64,000 bases of DNA from Sternotherus odoratus (lineage: Eukaryota > Chordata > Testudines > Kinosternidae): NCBI GenBank assembly GCA_032164245.1, contig JAVMKO010000003.1:134104424-134168423 (forward strand), given 5' to 3'. This document shows positions 1 through 11,000 of the stretch, in pieces (the first letter of the stretch is position 1; every line of letters begins with the position of its first letter). The translations under genes were made by a program, and so were the position numbers. Under the pieces are notes generated by a model. It had not been told where the DNA came from, did not search any database, and saw only the letters and a program-made list of their open reading frames with translations.

Positions 1-1070
1 GCACTGGAAGGTGGCCACAGGGCTATGTATATTTTGCAGTGCCTCTGGAAACAGAAACACAGTGGTGGTAAAAGTCATCAGCTCACTGGAGAATGATGGG
101 GGGTGTTCAGTCCAGCTTTTCTTCTCCTTTCACAAATAAAAATAGCTCCCAGATGCAGAGGTCATGTTAGGTCTGTACATCATTCAACTTCAATAGAATT
201 ACACCAAAAAGTAATGTGGCCAAATATGGACATTTTTAAAACAAGGACTTTTTCAGTTTTGCATTGCAGTTTACACTAGCTGAATAATGAATCAGTATTC
301 AAACCGGGCTAAAAGGAATACTAACATATGTCTTTCAGATTTTAGAAGATGATACCTACAGATTACCTGTGATACCTACAGATTTTAACTGTGCCAATAC
401 TTTTCTTACTAGAAAACAAGTAATGAAGAAAAAAAACCCCACCAAACCTATGAGCTAGATTCTCCCCTAGAGTAGAGCAGCTCTGCCCTACTGCATTGGT
501 GCAAAGCTATCCTAAGGACAAACTTTCCTGATGCCTAGAAAATCCCCTTGTGCAGGGGAATCCTTAGATGGTACAGAAAAAGCATATGGGTTGTGTTGTG
601 ATAATTGGCTCTACAAAGTTACCTTAAGAGCCATTGTAAAAAGTATGTGAAAGTTCATAAGATGTTACAATAACCACAAAAAACAGGTCAGTTTACGACG
701 ATGAATGTTACAATAGATGCAAGAAAACCAGAAAGCCACAAGCATTCTGAACTTACTTACTCACCATTTTTTTAACCTCACTCTTATTTTTCTCTATTGG
801 CAGCTTCAGCGTTTTTTCTCCCTACCCCTATGCTTTCCCCACAAATAACCAGCCAGCTGTGCTGGTGGTACAACTAATTATTGGCAATCCAGAAGACATG
901 CTTAGTATTCTCCGGTCATATCGACTCAGCGACATGCAGATGTCCATACTATCTTCATAGTACTGAGCCACTTGCTGTATTTGAACTGTTAGGCCCATTA
1001 ATTATTCAATGGGATTTAAAAAGTGTAGTTATTAGGTTATCTAGTAATTAAATTCTAATTAAATTTCCTT
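1..1070. other. KCNK2 intron, nothing recognised
   Basis: AT-rich intronic sequence. I see no exon, long open frame, RNA gene or recognisable repeat. Confidence 0.5.
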
Positions 1071-1152
1071 TTGGGGGCTAGGTGGTGTAATTGGTGAAGC
1101 TCTCCAATAAATATCCTCTTTGGAGACTTGGATTCAACTCCTGATTTAATAA
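1071..1152 (+). repeat. tRNA-derived SINE fragment
   Basis: GGGGGCTAGGTGGTGTAATT followed about 45 bases later by GGAGACTTGGATTCAACTCC looks like a decayed tRNA head, with an A-box-like start and a B box close to GGTTCGAATCC. Turtles carry tRNA-Lys-type SINEs of this form (Cry I family). Family naming is from memory. The tail is not preserved. Confidence 0.5.
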
Positions 1153-1887
1153 TAAAAGACATGAATGTGGTGGTTTTATCTGTTCATGTTTCAAAACTAT
1201 CACACAGTTTGGCATAATGCAATTCTTATAAAATAAGATAAAGTTGGATTGAAATGCAATGATGTTGCATGGGGAAGCTGGAATAACTGCTTCATAGGGA
1301 AGCTGGAATAAGTGCTATGTGTCCTATGCCTGGCTCAAATTGCTGCTTTCAGCCCCTAACTTTTGTGGGCCCTGGAATGCACTTTAAGAAAAAAATTACC
1401 TTTTCAGAATACAACATCTTTTATCATGTAACATTTATGGACTCGAGTTCAGGAGGTTATTGAAAGAGTAATGTGCAATTTCTAAAACTGCCAGAGCACA
1501 TAAGCAACCTGCTCTTGTAATTTAATTCCTTCTCTGTTCATAACGACATTTCAATGAATGTTCAGGTTCTCTCAGTCCCCAAGGTATGACATTTCCTCAT
1601 ACTACATTCAATTTTAGCTTAATTTGGGGTCTGGTAGCCACTTCATATCAGATGCTAAGTGATTGAAATGCCAGTTGTCTCTGCTGTTCAAAACCAAAAA
1701 TATCTACAGATAGATTTCTACAGCAAGAACTGTTTACTTTTTCTTCAAGTCCCTTTGCCTCATAAAAATAGATTACACTGCAGACTTCATAGGAGACATG
1801 TCTGCTTTTTTAATCAAATAGTTCTGAACTATATGATACACTGATGAAGACAGCTAGTCATACAACTGACTGACTGCTAATCACTAA
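1153..1887. other. Intron, nothing recognised
   Basis: No supported gene. The 61-codon frame at 1659-1844 has no recognisable similarity, signal or splice context. Confidence 0.4.
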
Positions 1888-2033
1888 CATGGAGTACATG
1901 GATTGGAATATGTACATGGAGTACATGGATATGTACATGGAGTACATGGACTCCATGTACATGGATATGTACATGGATATGTACATGGAGTACATGGAGT
2001 ACATGGATTGGAATATGTACATGGATTGGAATG
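1888..2033. repeat. Short tandem repeat of TACATGGA units
   Basis: About 145 bases are built from variants of a 9-12-base unit, such as TACATGGAG, TACATGGATATG and TACATGGATTGGAATATG, in irregular order. CCATGTACATGG-type stretches are self-complementary near 1950-1962. Open frames across it on the minus strand (repeated SMY/PCT peptides) are products of the repeat. Confidence 0.9.
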
Positions 2034-3028
2034 TGCTAGTGAAAGTATCAGAATGACAGCCCAAGACTCATCCACATAACAGATACTGCAAGTGCCAGCA
2101 GCCCAATATCATCTTGCCAATAGAAACTGATGCAAGAACACCATCATTAAATGTGGGGAGTTCCAAGTCCAGCCCCAAGTGTTGTCTTTTCTACAGAGGC
2201 AATCAAAAATAGATTTGGAAGGAGTTAAACATCCTCATCCATCTCAGTGGAGTATTAACTCTAAAGTATTATGGTGGCAATTTCAATATCAACAACTAAT
2301 TATAACTTTTTTGATTGTTTTTAAGAAAAAAATATTTAGCCGTATTGTGATTGTGGCTAAATCTTGAATTTGTGCATAGAGTATGACTCGCCTCCAATCT
2401 AACCCCAGATCAGGCATTCAGGTTATAGGTAGTTGCAACTTTTCTTTTAACCTCTCTGATCTATATAAGCAACGTGCATTAATTTAGAATTTACAATTTA
2501 TACTTAATGTGGTATTTAAATATTCAGTACTACTTAATTAGTTTTTACAGGAATTTCAAACCCTGCTTGTTTGCTTTGGGCTCTCCTGATCATGAACCTT
2601 TAGGCTATTATGTTCCCTGACCCACAGATCTTCCCATAGCAACTTCAAATGTAGCAGCAGATTCTTCCAGAAATATGGTAACGCACTTATCATGGAACAG
2701 GAGAGAACTCAGTATCCTGAATAACGGAATTCATATTGAACCAGATAGGTTTCTCTTGAAGAAAGATCATCAATCTGCCTAAAGTGAAAATATCAATCTC
2801 AATTGGTGCTAACAATATGGAATATTCTCTAAATTACACATCTGACACATTTAATCCAATATTAATAAAACAGTTAGCCACCATTTTAGTGTGATGCACT
2901 TAAAATATGATGTGAACTTCCTCATTCAGTAACAAAACAGACCTTTTCACATACCTGTTGCTGATGCTACTAATAGACAGGCATGTGGGACTTGGCAAGA
3001 TAGGGAAACAGCATTAGAATGGTCTAGT
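2034..3028. other. Intron, nothing recognised
   Basis: AT-rich sequence with no supported gene or repeat. Confidence 0.4.
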
Positions 3029-3283
3029 GTTTAGAGGGGTCTCCAAACTTTTCAGCCCGAGGGCCGCATTAACTATCAAATAGCAATTCGGGGGCCGACA
3101 ACACACTCGAGGTCCAAATAAAAAAGAATCAAAACATGGATGTTGTTTTTAATTATTTATTTAATATTATTTTATTCAGTTATTATTTAATAACACATTG
3201 ATACACTACACATGAACACCTGTTCACTACACATGAACACTACACATGAACACCTGTTCACTACACATGAACCCTACACATCA

Positions 3284-3862
3284 ACCCCCCAACTGACCCA
3301 CCCAGCCAGGTCTCTCCCCCCCCCAAACCTCCTTTCCTCCAACCCCCAACTGACCCACCCAGCCAGGTCTCTCCCCCCCAAACCTCCTTTCCTCCAACCC
3401 CCAACTGACCCACCCAGCCAGGTCTCTCCCCCCCAAACCTCCTTTCCTCCAACCCCCAACTGACCCACCCAGCCAGGTCTCTCCCCCCAAAACCTCCTTT
3501 CCTCCAACCCCCAACTGACCCACCCAGCCAGGTCTCTCCCCCCAAAACCTCCTTTCCTCCAACCCCCAACTGACCCACCCAGGTCTCTCCCCCCAAAACC
3601 TCCTTTCCTCCAACCCCCAACTGACCCACCCAGCCAGGTCTCTCCCCCCAAAACCTCCTTTCCTCCAACCCCCCCCCCAACTGACCCGCTCAACCCGGTC
3701 TCTTCCCCCCCCCCAACTGACCCGCTCAACCCGGTCTCTTCCCCCCCCCCAACTGACCCGCTCAACCCGGTCTCTTCCTCCCCCCCCCCCCAAACTGACC
3801 CACTCAACCCGGTCTCTTCCCCCCCCCCCCCCCAAACTGACCCGCTCAACCCGGTCTCTCCC
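3284..3862. repeat. C-rich minisatellite inside the hAT element
   Basis: About seven units of roughly 55 bp contain GACCCACCCAGCCAGGTC and runs of C. They grade into about five shorter units (roughly 36 bp) with GACCCGCTCAACCCGGTC and C-runs of 8-12. The plus strand is nearly devoid of G runs, so the minus strand is strongly G-rich and could form quadruplexes. Confidence 0.9.
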
Positions 3863-3959
3863 CACAGACCGTTTCGCCGCCTGGCAGTGGGTGGCTCCTT
3901 GTTTCGCTGCCTGTAACTGGGTGGCGGTGCGGCGCGTCCCGGCCCCAGCTCTGAGCCGT

Positions 3960-4155
3960 CCCTGGCCGGCGGCGGCAGCGGAGCACGCGGCGCGTTCCGG
4001 CCAGCGGCGGCAGCTGCGGAGCATGCGGCGTGTCCTGGCCGGCGGCGGCAGCTGCGGAGCACGCGGTGCGTCCTGGCCGGCGGCGGCAGCTGCGGAGCAC
4101 GCGGCGCGTCCCGGCCGGCGGCGGCAGCTGCGGAGCACGCGGCACGTCCCGGCCC
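3960..4155. repeat. GC-rich ~39-bp tandem repeat
   Basis: Around five units contain GGCGGCGGCAGCTGCGGAGC and then ACGCGGCGCGTCC. CpG content is high. It is part of the hAT element, so it is not good evidence for a CpG-island promoter. Confidence 0.85.
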
Positions 4156-4263
4156 CGTGGCTGGTTCCCGACCCCTGCCGAAAGATCTCCACGGGCCAGA
4201 TGAGAGGGCCTCGCGGGCCGCATCCGGCCCGCGGGCCGTAGTTTGGAGACCCCTGGTTTAGAG

Positions 4264-5225
4264 TAATAAAGTCAATCCCATTACCAAAAAGCCATGCAGA
4301 TAAATGGAAGTGCCCTGAAACGGCTTGAGTCATTAGAAGCAGCCATCCCTGCACATCCTGAGCCCTTTCATTCAGAGTGCCACAAGGCTTAGTCCTCAAC
4401 AGTTCTATACAAAACTGTTGGGAGAGATGGTAAGAGAGCATGGGCTGCAATACATCAGTATCCCTTATGTCAAATGCAAGCAGAACCCTCTTCCAGCTTT
4501 CTCAATGCTTACCTAAGATCAGCACCTCAATAAATAGTCTAAGGCCAGAAGGGAGCATCTGGCTAAAGCAGAACACGGGCAAGACTGAGATGATGCTACC
4601 GGGAAGGAAAGTACTTTGAAGGGCTTGTGTCTCTATAATTTCCTCGACTATGCAGGATCTTTATCCTCAGATTCTTGAGTTGGCCTCCAGCCTTGGGATC
4701 CTTTGGGACTCCTCATTGCAATAAGTGCCCAAACATCCATAGCAACAAAAAATCCTACTTCCATACTAGGAATGAAACTATAGACAATAAGAAAGCTCTA
4801 GTTGGTACAAAGCTCATTCACCTATCTTTTTAGTAAAGAAAGTGAGGAATACTTGTTGCACCTTAGAGACTAATGAGTTTATTTCAGCATAGATTACTGT
4901 GAGCACATCACCCTGGTGTTCTGTTCTTGTTTCTGCCTCCCCATTGCAGAGAGTTAAATTCAAAACCTCTCTCCTGATATTTATAACCCTCTACAGAACT
5001 GACCCTAAGCACATGAAAAGTTGCCTCTCCTTCTGCAACCATCACTTCCAATACCAGTTCCTATGTTTCACTGGAACTATGAAATTGTTAAAAAAAAATA
5101 GCACAGGAGTTGCGAGAGACTTTGGAACTCCCTACCAGAAGAGGCAAGAATGACTTTGGACCTTTCCACTTTCCGAAATAAATGCAACTCATCCTTTGAA
5201 TTAGATTACCTGCTACAGTTCATTC
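4264..5225 (+). mobile_element. Decayed L2/CR1-like LINE, reverse transcriptase to C-terminus
   Basis: Conceptual plus-strand translation with frameshifts gives LINE landmarks in order: a GVPQG-like segment (AGAGTGCCACAAGGCTTAGT near 4375), a KTEMMLPG block (4581-4604, equivalent to the 'KTEvl..G' motif after the RT palm), and a C-terminal WNSLP-like segment near 5115-5140. No open frame survives. It is interrupted by a hammerhead-repeat fragment at about 4832-4890. Confidence 0.6.
4832..4890 (-). mobile_element. Truncated hammerhead-repeat (Penelope-like?) fragment
   Basis: On the minus strand this matches the 3' half of the repeat seen at 16956 onward: (T)ATGCTGAAATAAA, TTAGTCTCTAAGGTGCA and a pyrimidine-rich end. 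The 5' end falls at ATGC, the predicted first nucleotides 3' of the hammerhead cleavage site (within one base, since the adjoining host base is also compatible). Upstream ribozyme sequence is absent. It sits inside LINE sequence. Confidence 0.7.
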
Positions 5226-6265
5226 TCTATCACTCTCTCTCACACACACATAAAACACACCCTATAATCTTAGCAAGCAATTTACTTCTATTTACAGGAA
5301 AGGAAGGGAGATATCACTATTTCTAATTAAATACTCGAGATGTACTCAGCTACTGTGATCATGGATGGTATATGAGGAGATAGATAAATAGTGTACCATA
5401 CGAGAGGAAAAAGGAAATTGTATAGTAAGTATTTCTGTTTACTTTGTTTGTTTTTCCTTGACAGCTGTACTTTTACATTGTCTTTGGTTTGTGCATTTTA
5501 ATCATTTTCCTAAAGCTACTTTAAGCCAAAAATAGGAATTAAATAAAAACCTGGTAGGCTGGAGATATCCCCCTATTCATTCTGTAGAGAAAAATGTGAA
5601 GCCTGGTTACAGATATTCTTAAAGCACATGCTCCCAAGTCTGTAATGTCTAACAATTACCACTAATACATTCCTCCAAAGGATTGCAATTTCATTTTTCC
5701 CTGAAGGGAACTTTTCTTAAAAATAAAACTTCAAATCAACCTCTCTTGGAGAATCTGAGTCAAAACTAGAAAGAGTATGAAAGTGTCACATTGTCCTTGC
5801 AGAAGAGAAGAGTACATCGTGTTTTGTCTTTTGAGAAACTCTTGTGCAATTATCTCAGGAACTGTACAGTTCAGTTCTTTTTAAAATTTAATTCATAGAG
5901 ATAGGAAACAAGGCAACCAGGCAATTGTTGGGTGAGCTGATACACGATATGAGCAGCAGAGCTGACCTATTTCCTCCCCTACTGTCCTGCAAGTGCAGAC
6001 TACAGATCTTCCGGCCTGCGGGCATTACTGCACTGAGCTAACTTGTTGTGCAGCAACAACCCTAGTCACATACAGAAGCTACTACTGCCCCTCTGTTACA
6101 AAGAGGCTATCGTCCTCTTCAAGGCTCACAGTGCTGAAAAGCTCTTTGGACTTCCTGGCTCTCTTTTCCATATCTCCCACCATCTGTCCTATGTCTCCTC
6201 AATACCACTACCCCACCAAACTAGCTTCTTCTAGACTTCTGTCTGTCATTCCCCACAACCATGGT
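5226..6265. other. Intron, nothing recognised
   Basis: Contains only a short CA-rich patch near 5235-5260. The 116-codon frame at 5993-6343 has no recognisable domain and runs into a SINE at its end. Confidence 0.4.
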
Positions 6266-6268
6266 GGA

Positions 6269-6450
6269 ATTGTTATTATTTATTATTTGTATTATGAGAG
6301 TGGCGAGCAATCCGAGCCAAAAATCAGGGCACCATTCTGCTAGATGCTGTACAGAGATGTAATGCAACAGAGGACAATTCCTGCCCCAGTAAGTTCATAA
6401 TCTGCAGTTCAAATAGCATGCAACAGGAGGGTAGAGCAAAACAATGATAT
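6269..6450 (+). repeat. MIR-like (amniote) SINE fragment
   Basis: Begins TTATTATTTATTATTTGTAT and contains ATTCTGCTAGATGCTGTACA and CAATTCCTGCCCCAGTAAG. These are landmarks of an old, widespread amniote SINE ('...CCATTGTGCTAGGCGCTGTACA...CCTGCCCCAAAGAG'). Family naming is from memory. Confidence 0.65.
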
Positions 6451-6882
6451 AAGAAAATGAACAGAATTGAGGAGAAAGATAGAAGTCATCAACTAGGTCA
6501 ATACCAGTTGGGAGTGATTTGTATGCATTGCAGCAAAGGAAAGTATTAAGGAGAGATTTGAAAGTGGAGTGGCTCTACAGAGCTCCAAATCCCTTCCAGC
6601 CTCCTAACCACCCTCAACCCACTCCTTTTCATACACTAGATGTTTGCCACTGATTTATATAAAATGTCTCATGTAAAAGAGAGTCTCTGATATCCATTTA
6701 TCCATGCTTCCATGGACGTATAGATTTGTGACTATCCACTGTAATGCTTCAGAAATAGTCAAGGTTAAACAGAAGGTTGGTTTGTGAGGGAAAAATAAAC
6801 CAGATAATAAAGCCGAAATGCACAGGTTGTCATTGGCTCAATATCTACGGGGGAAGGGGGGCTGAATGTTTAGAGATGCAGG
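6451..6882. other. Intron, nothing recognised
   Basis: No supported feature. Confidence 0.4.
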
Positions 6883-7094
6883 CTCTAGAACAGGGGTAGT
6901 CAATAGGTGGACCATTGGCCAAATCCAGAGCCCCAGATGCTTTTGAATGGACCCTGAAATCTTTTTATTTACTTATTATCACTATTGTTATTGCAGTGTG
7001 AAAAATGTTTCTCTGGAGCCTGGACCTTGACTGTATCTTGACCAAGAAATTTGGACCTTGACAAAAAATTATAATAGACTCCCCTGTTCTAGAA
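6883..7094. mobile_element. hAT-type MITE, 196 bp
   Basis: Flanking 8-bp repeats CTCTAGAA (6883-6890) and TTCTAGAA (7087-7094) differ at one base. The element 6891-7086 starts CAGGGGTAGTCAATAGGTGG and ends AATAGACTCCCCTG, giving a terminal inverted repeat CAGGGG-AGTC-AT. The interior has no coding capacity and no minisatellite. Confidence 0.85.
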
Positions 7095-7883
7095 CCAAAT
7101 TTTCAAGAAAATTAGGAAGGCACTGTCTCCCTCCCATAGGACAGTGAGAGATGGGAAATATTCCAGGGAGATTTATTTTGTTCGGATTGGGCTTCTCTTT
7201 GGACATTCAATAACTTCTTTGCTCCCAACAGTATTCAGCAATCATGCAGCATTTAACATTTTCACAGCACCATATAAGCTTTAACTAATTGATGCTCAAG
7301 TGCTACTTGTTGAAAATTTTAGTGCATGCCCAAGCAACAGTTTTAAAAATGTGGCTCACTTCCTTCTTTTAGATGGAAACAATTCCATCTCGGACAATGC
7401 ACAACCACAATGACAATGAGACCTACTAACGTTTATAAAAAATAAAGCCAGCTTCAATTACTTAACATTATGCCAGGAAAGAGATCGATCAAAAGTGAGC
7501 CAGTGTATAAAAATGACACAAGGATCATGTAAGTGAGTAGTGGATCAATAGAGAGTTCAGTTTACGGTGCTAGCATTTATCATAGAAGTTTTCCAATATT
7601 ACACTATGAGTGGCTAAATCTTAACTTTTAATGTCAAGATTTACTTGATCCTTTGACCCTTTGAGTCATAGTCATCTCTGGTTTAATTCCATTGACATGG
7701 AGTGGAATTATACCAGGAATTGATTTGTCCCGTAGTTTTGGGACTTAAAATCCTAAAAACTGGAAAGTGCTTTATTTTTAAAAATAGAGTATGCATACTG
7801 TTGGGGGAAAAGACATCAAAAGGGTATTTGAGAGACAAGGTGAGTGAGGTCATATCTTTTACTGGCTCATGAAAACAGTACAT
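7095..7883. other. Intron, nothing recognised
   Basis: No supported gene. The 72-codon minus frame at 7683-7901 lacks any recognisable motif. Confidence 0.4.
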
Positions 7884-8010
7884 GTATTTAACACCTTTCA
7901 TTTGGAAGGATCCCGAGGCACTTTATAGTCATGCAATGCCAATTCGCCAGAGAAGGCGGACACCTCCCAGAGCACATATGGCAGTCAGGCAGACAGCAGA
8001 TTGCCTAATG
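7884..8010 (+). repeat. Possible MIR-like SINE fragment
   Basis: AACACCTTTCATTTGGAAGG followed by ATCCCGAGGCACTTTATAG resembles the 5' region of an old amniote SINE (a 'CTTTCATCCGAGGATCTCAAAGCGCTTTAC'-type block). The rest is too diverged to place. Confidence 0.4.
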
Positions 8011-8160
8011 GGATTTGGGAAGCTAAGGATCCCTTTGCTTATTAAAAGGTGTCATGGGAGCTGCAGGAGCCACACATAATACTAAAAAGGGATACTAAAG
8101 TTTCACTCCGACATTATTGGACTCCATTTATTGGCACTGGAAGGCTGAAGGACTATGTCA

Positions 8161-9686
8161 ATCCTACCCAGGGCTGGCGACAGAAATTTTGGGGCCCCGT
8201 ACTCTGATCGTTTGTGGGCCCCCCCACCCCCCTCCCTGGCCGGTCTCCCCCCATCTAACCGCCTTCCCTTCCCCACCCCTGCCTGTCCTGGCCCATCCCT
8301 CCGAACCTAACCTCCTCCCCCCTCCCACTCCCAACCCAGCATCCTGCCCCCATGCCTGACCCACCCAGCTCAGCCTCCCCCCCACCCAAACCTCCTTCCC
8401 TCCCGCACCCACGCCTCGCCCACCCCGCCCAGCCTAGTCTCCTGCCCCCCTCCCCGCCCGCCCAGTCTGGCCTCCCCACCGGCTACCAGACATACCTGGG
8501 GTGGGGGTGCGACTGGTTCCGGCGCGGAGCTCGGTTCAGCGGGAGGGCGGGGGGGGGGGAAGGCAGAGGGAGATGAAGTTATAAGTGGGGCGGCCGTAGG
8601 GTGACCAGATTCGAAGACCGAAATATCAGGACACATTTGGCGGGGGGGGGGGGCGGCGCTGGTGTGGACGGGCAAGCCGGGGGGGGGGGGATATTTTGTG
8701 CCCAATTTTGCACCCCCCCCCTTTTCCCAGAGCATTGCTTATTATAAAATTTTAAAATGAATGTTGCAAAGTGTAATGTAGCATGGGGCACAGGATTTGG
8801 GTGCAGGGGAGCCCGGACTGGGGATAAGGTGTTTGGGCGCTGGGGTGGCTGGGGATGAGTTTGGGATGGGTGCAGGCAGGCTGCCCTGGGACTGGAGCCA
8901 GAGAGGAGGACTCCCCCAGCCCTTTCCCTGCCAGCAGCAGCAAGCTCTGGGTCAGCTTCCTCCTTTCCTGCCCCCACCCCCCCAGCAGCAGCATACTCAC
9001 TCACCCCCCTCATTGGCAGCAGAAGCTGGAGGGCGCTAGGACCCTGCAGCAACTGAGGCAGCATGTTGCTGCACAGAACGGAAGAGAAGGAGAAGGTGTA
9101 AGGGGGCAGCAAGTGGAGGCCGGAGGACCCTTGTGGGGGGTAGAACCAGGTTGGGGGGGGCTCTCTGGGCTCTTCCCCCCCCCCCCCCCCGCGGTGCAGT
9201 CCTCCTTCCCCCGACTGTCAGGGGGGGGGGGGCTTTCTGCCCCCTCCCACCCCCCTTCTGCTGCCGGCACTGACCAAGCCGGCAGCAGCAGCTTTCCTCC
9301 CGCCCACCCCTACAGATGCTGAAAGCCAGCGGCGGCGCTGCAGAGACCCGACCGCCCAGTCTGCTCCTGCTGGCGCGCGCCCAGGCTCTCTGGTCACCCT
9401 AGGCGGCCAGGGCGCGTGGCGTACTGACCATGTCGAGGCGCACTCTGGGCGCGAGCCCCACCCACGAGGACACGGCGGCGGTGGCTCCCCCTGCCCCCCT
9501 CCTCCTCTCACCAGCTCACGGCGGCAGCGGCTCCCCCATGGTAGCGGCGCGACCAGGGAATCCCCGGGAACCGTCTCGCACCGCCCCCTGTGTACCGGGC
9601 CCCGGACTTAAGGGGGCCCCCCTTAAGTCTGGGGCCCAGTACAGCTCTACCCGTAGTACCCCCCTGTCGCCGGCCCTGATCCTACC
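8161..9686. mobile_element. hAT-type GC-rich transposon (outer element)
   Basis: Perfect 8-bp direct repeats ATCCTACC at 8161-8168 and 9679-9686 bound an element (8169-9678) with terminal inverted repeats CAGGGCTGGCGACAG and TGTCGCCGGCCCTG. Subterminal GGGGCCCCGTACT near 8191 is mirrored by GGGGCCCAGTAC near 9630. The interior is C-rich on the plus strand (8215-8480) and holds a second, complete element at 8597-9401. Open frames of 70-180 codons on both strands here are low-complexity shadows. Confidence 0.9.
8589..9409. mobile_element. hAT-type transposon nested in the 8161-9686 element
   Basis: Element 8597-9401 has exact 13-bp terminal inverted repeats TAGGGTGACCAGA and TCTGGTCACCCTA. The 8-bp flanks GGCGGCCG (8589-8596) and GGCGGCCA (9402-9409) differ at one base. 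The left subterminal sequence ATATCAGGACACATTTGGCG relates it to the 'TGACCAGAT...GGGACAGTCC' family also represented at 38622-38742. The interior carries long G runs (8642-8652, 8680-8690) and C runs (9175-9190). It must have inserted after the outer element. Confidence 0.9.
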
Positions 9687-10683
9687 AGAATTTGAACATG
9701 TGGTTTGAACCATGGCTAACTTCAGGGTCTATAGTTTCTTATGTGCTCATTAGAATGACTTTGCACCTGAAAAAGCCCACTTAGCTTATGACTCAATTAT
9801 TGTCTCTTCCCTATGGGATTTAAGTTAACACACTAGTCTTCCATTTCTTGGAACCTGGGTTTCACTATGTTCCTAGCCATAGTCTAAAAATGTTTGCTGC
9901 TTGCAGCTGCTACAGGGTGACTGTTTCCATAGAACTGACAAGGAATACAGATTCTTCTGATGAGCCACCTTCAGCTCAGGAGCTAGCCATTTGCACAAAT
10001 ATGCAAAGTAATTTCTGTTGACTAATGCTGGAAGGTAGGTATCGTTAACTCCAAGCAGGATAATAGAAGAGATTTGAGTGCCTCTCTGAGGGAGAAGGAA
10101 CACAGAGCTGGGATGGAAAGAAAACCCTAAAAGCAGCCTACTTGGGTGAGAAAGATCATCCATGGCATTTTCCTTAAGGTATCAATAATGACAAATCCCA
10201 GGTAAGCAGTAAACCTGGACTATATATGCGGTGTGCATACTCTCTTCAGAACAGGATGGGAACTACAGCAGACTACAAATACTAAATGCTGAGAAGCTGG
10301 AAAGAATAATTTCCAGGAGCTATCTAGCAGTAGAATAGTTCAATGTCTAAAAATAATCCTTATGTGCTTACTCATATTAAACTTTCTGAAAAAGAACTTA
10401 AGGGATAAACAAATACAGCAACAGTGAGTGGTTGTGTGTTTGAAACAGAAAGAGGCCTGATATGTATTAAGAAACACTCTACCAGAGGGCAGCTATTGGT
10501 TGAACAGGTCTTCTTCATTTCCACAATAAAGGGAAACATTAGCTAATAAGAGGAACGTGAGCACAGGACAACTATGAAATGATTAAGATCATTTATTTAT
10601 TTTTAGTTAAAAAAAATCCAAAAGGGTAATCAGGGAGAGATCTTCTATGAAAGATCTGTTCAGTGGTGATGAAGGTCACAAGT
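9687..10683. other. Intron, nothing recognised
   Basis: No supported gene or repeat; the minus frame at 9873-10163 has no recognisable domain. Confidence 0.4.
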
Positions 10684-10960
10684 AGAGCTGGCTGGAATGT
10701 TTCAACTGTTTGTTGTTTTATGCATTTAGTGACAAAAAGAAGACTTGACAACACCAAAACATTTTGTGAATTCAAACTGATTTCACAAATTTGTTTTGGT
10801 TGAAAAGTACTTTAAAAAATTCATTAGACTCAAAACAAAAAACTTTAACTTTTCTATTTGCCAAAAATTTAGGCCTGAATAATTTTTTTTAAATGTCCAG
10901 CAAATTGAAACATTTATTATTTGCACAGGTTCAAATCCTGATGCCTTGCAGGTGGTAGAG
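10684..10960. repeat. Possible MITE of the AGAGCTGGCTG family, plus SINE B-box patch
   Basis: TAGAGCTGGCTGGAATGTTTCAA at 10684 is the inverted match of TTTCAGCCAGCTCTAG at about 39111-39126 (each described from shorter blocks). The sequence is rich in AAAATTT/TTTTGGTT blocks typical of that repeat. The right end is unclear. CAGGTTCAAATCCTGATGC near 10927 resembles a tRNA-SINE B box. Confidence 0.45.
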
Positions 10961-11000
10961 GCCGATGGTTAGGCACTGTGGATACTGCTTACTACACTAA

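Larger units (their letters stand above)
3029..4263. mobile_element. hAT-type non-autonomous transposon with minisatellite core
   Basis: Exact 8-bp direct repeats GTTTAGAG lie at 3029-3036 and 4256-4263. The terminal inverted repeats are GGGTCTCCAAACTT at 3037 and AGTTTGGAGACCCCTG ending at 4255, followed inwards by GGGCCGCAT-like and GGCCGCATCCGGCCC-like blocks. An 8-bp TSD and CAGGGG-type ends are hAT characters; the left end seems to have lost its first bases (CAG). No transposase remains. The interior holds three tandem arrays: about 55-bp units with ACTGACCCACCCAGCCAGG (3285-3665), about 36-bp units with GACCCGCTCAACCCGGTC (3675-3860) and about 39-bp GC-rich units with GGCGGCGGCAGCTGCGGAGC (3960-4150). 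Long minus-strand open frames here are repeat translations, not genes. Confidence 0.88.

Noticed and set aside
1858..2075. Minus-strand frames with repeated SMY and PCT peptides
   Set aside because: Direct product of the TACATGGA tandem repeat in two frames.
3261..4450. Minus-strand open frames of 139-389 codons rich in G, W, E and R
   Set aside because: They are translations of the minisatellite inside the hAT element 3037-4255; peptides simply repeat the unit and all frames are open because the repeat lacks stops.
8164..9713. Overlapping frames on both strands up to 177 codons
   Set aside because: Low-complexity proline/glycine peptides from the nested GC-rich transposons.
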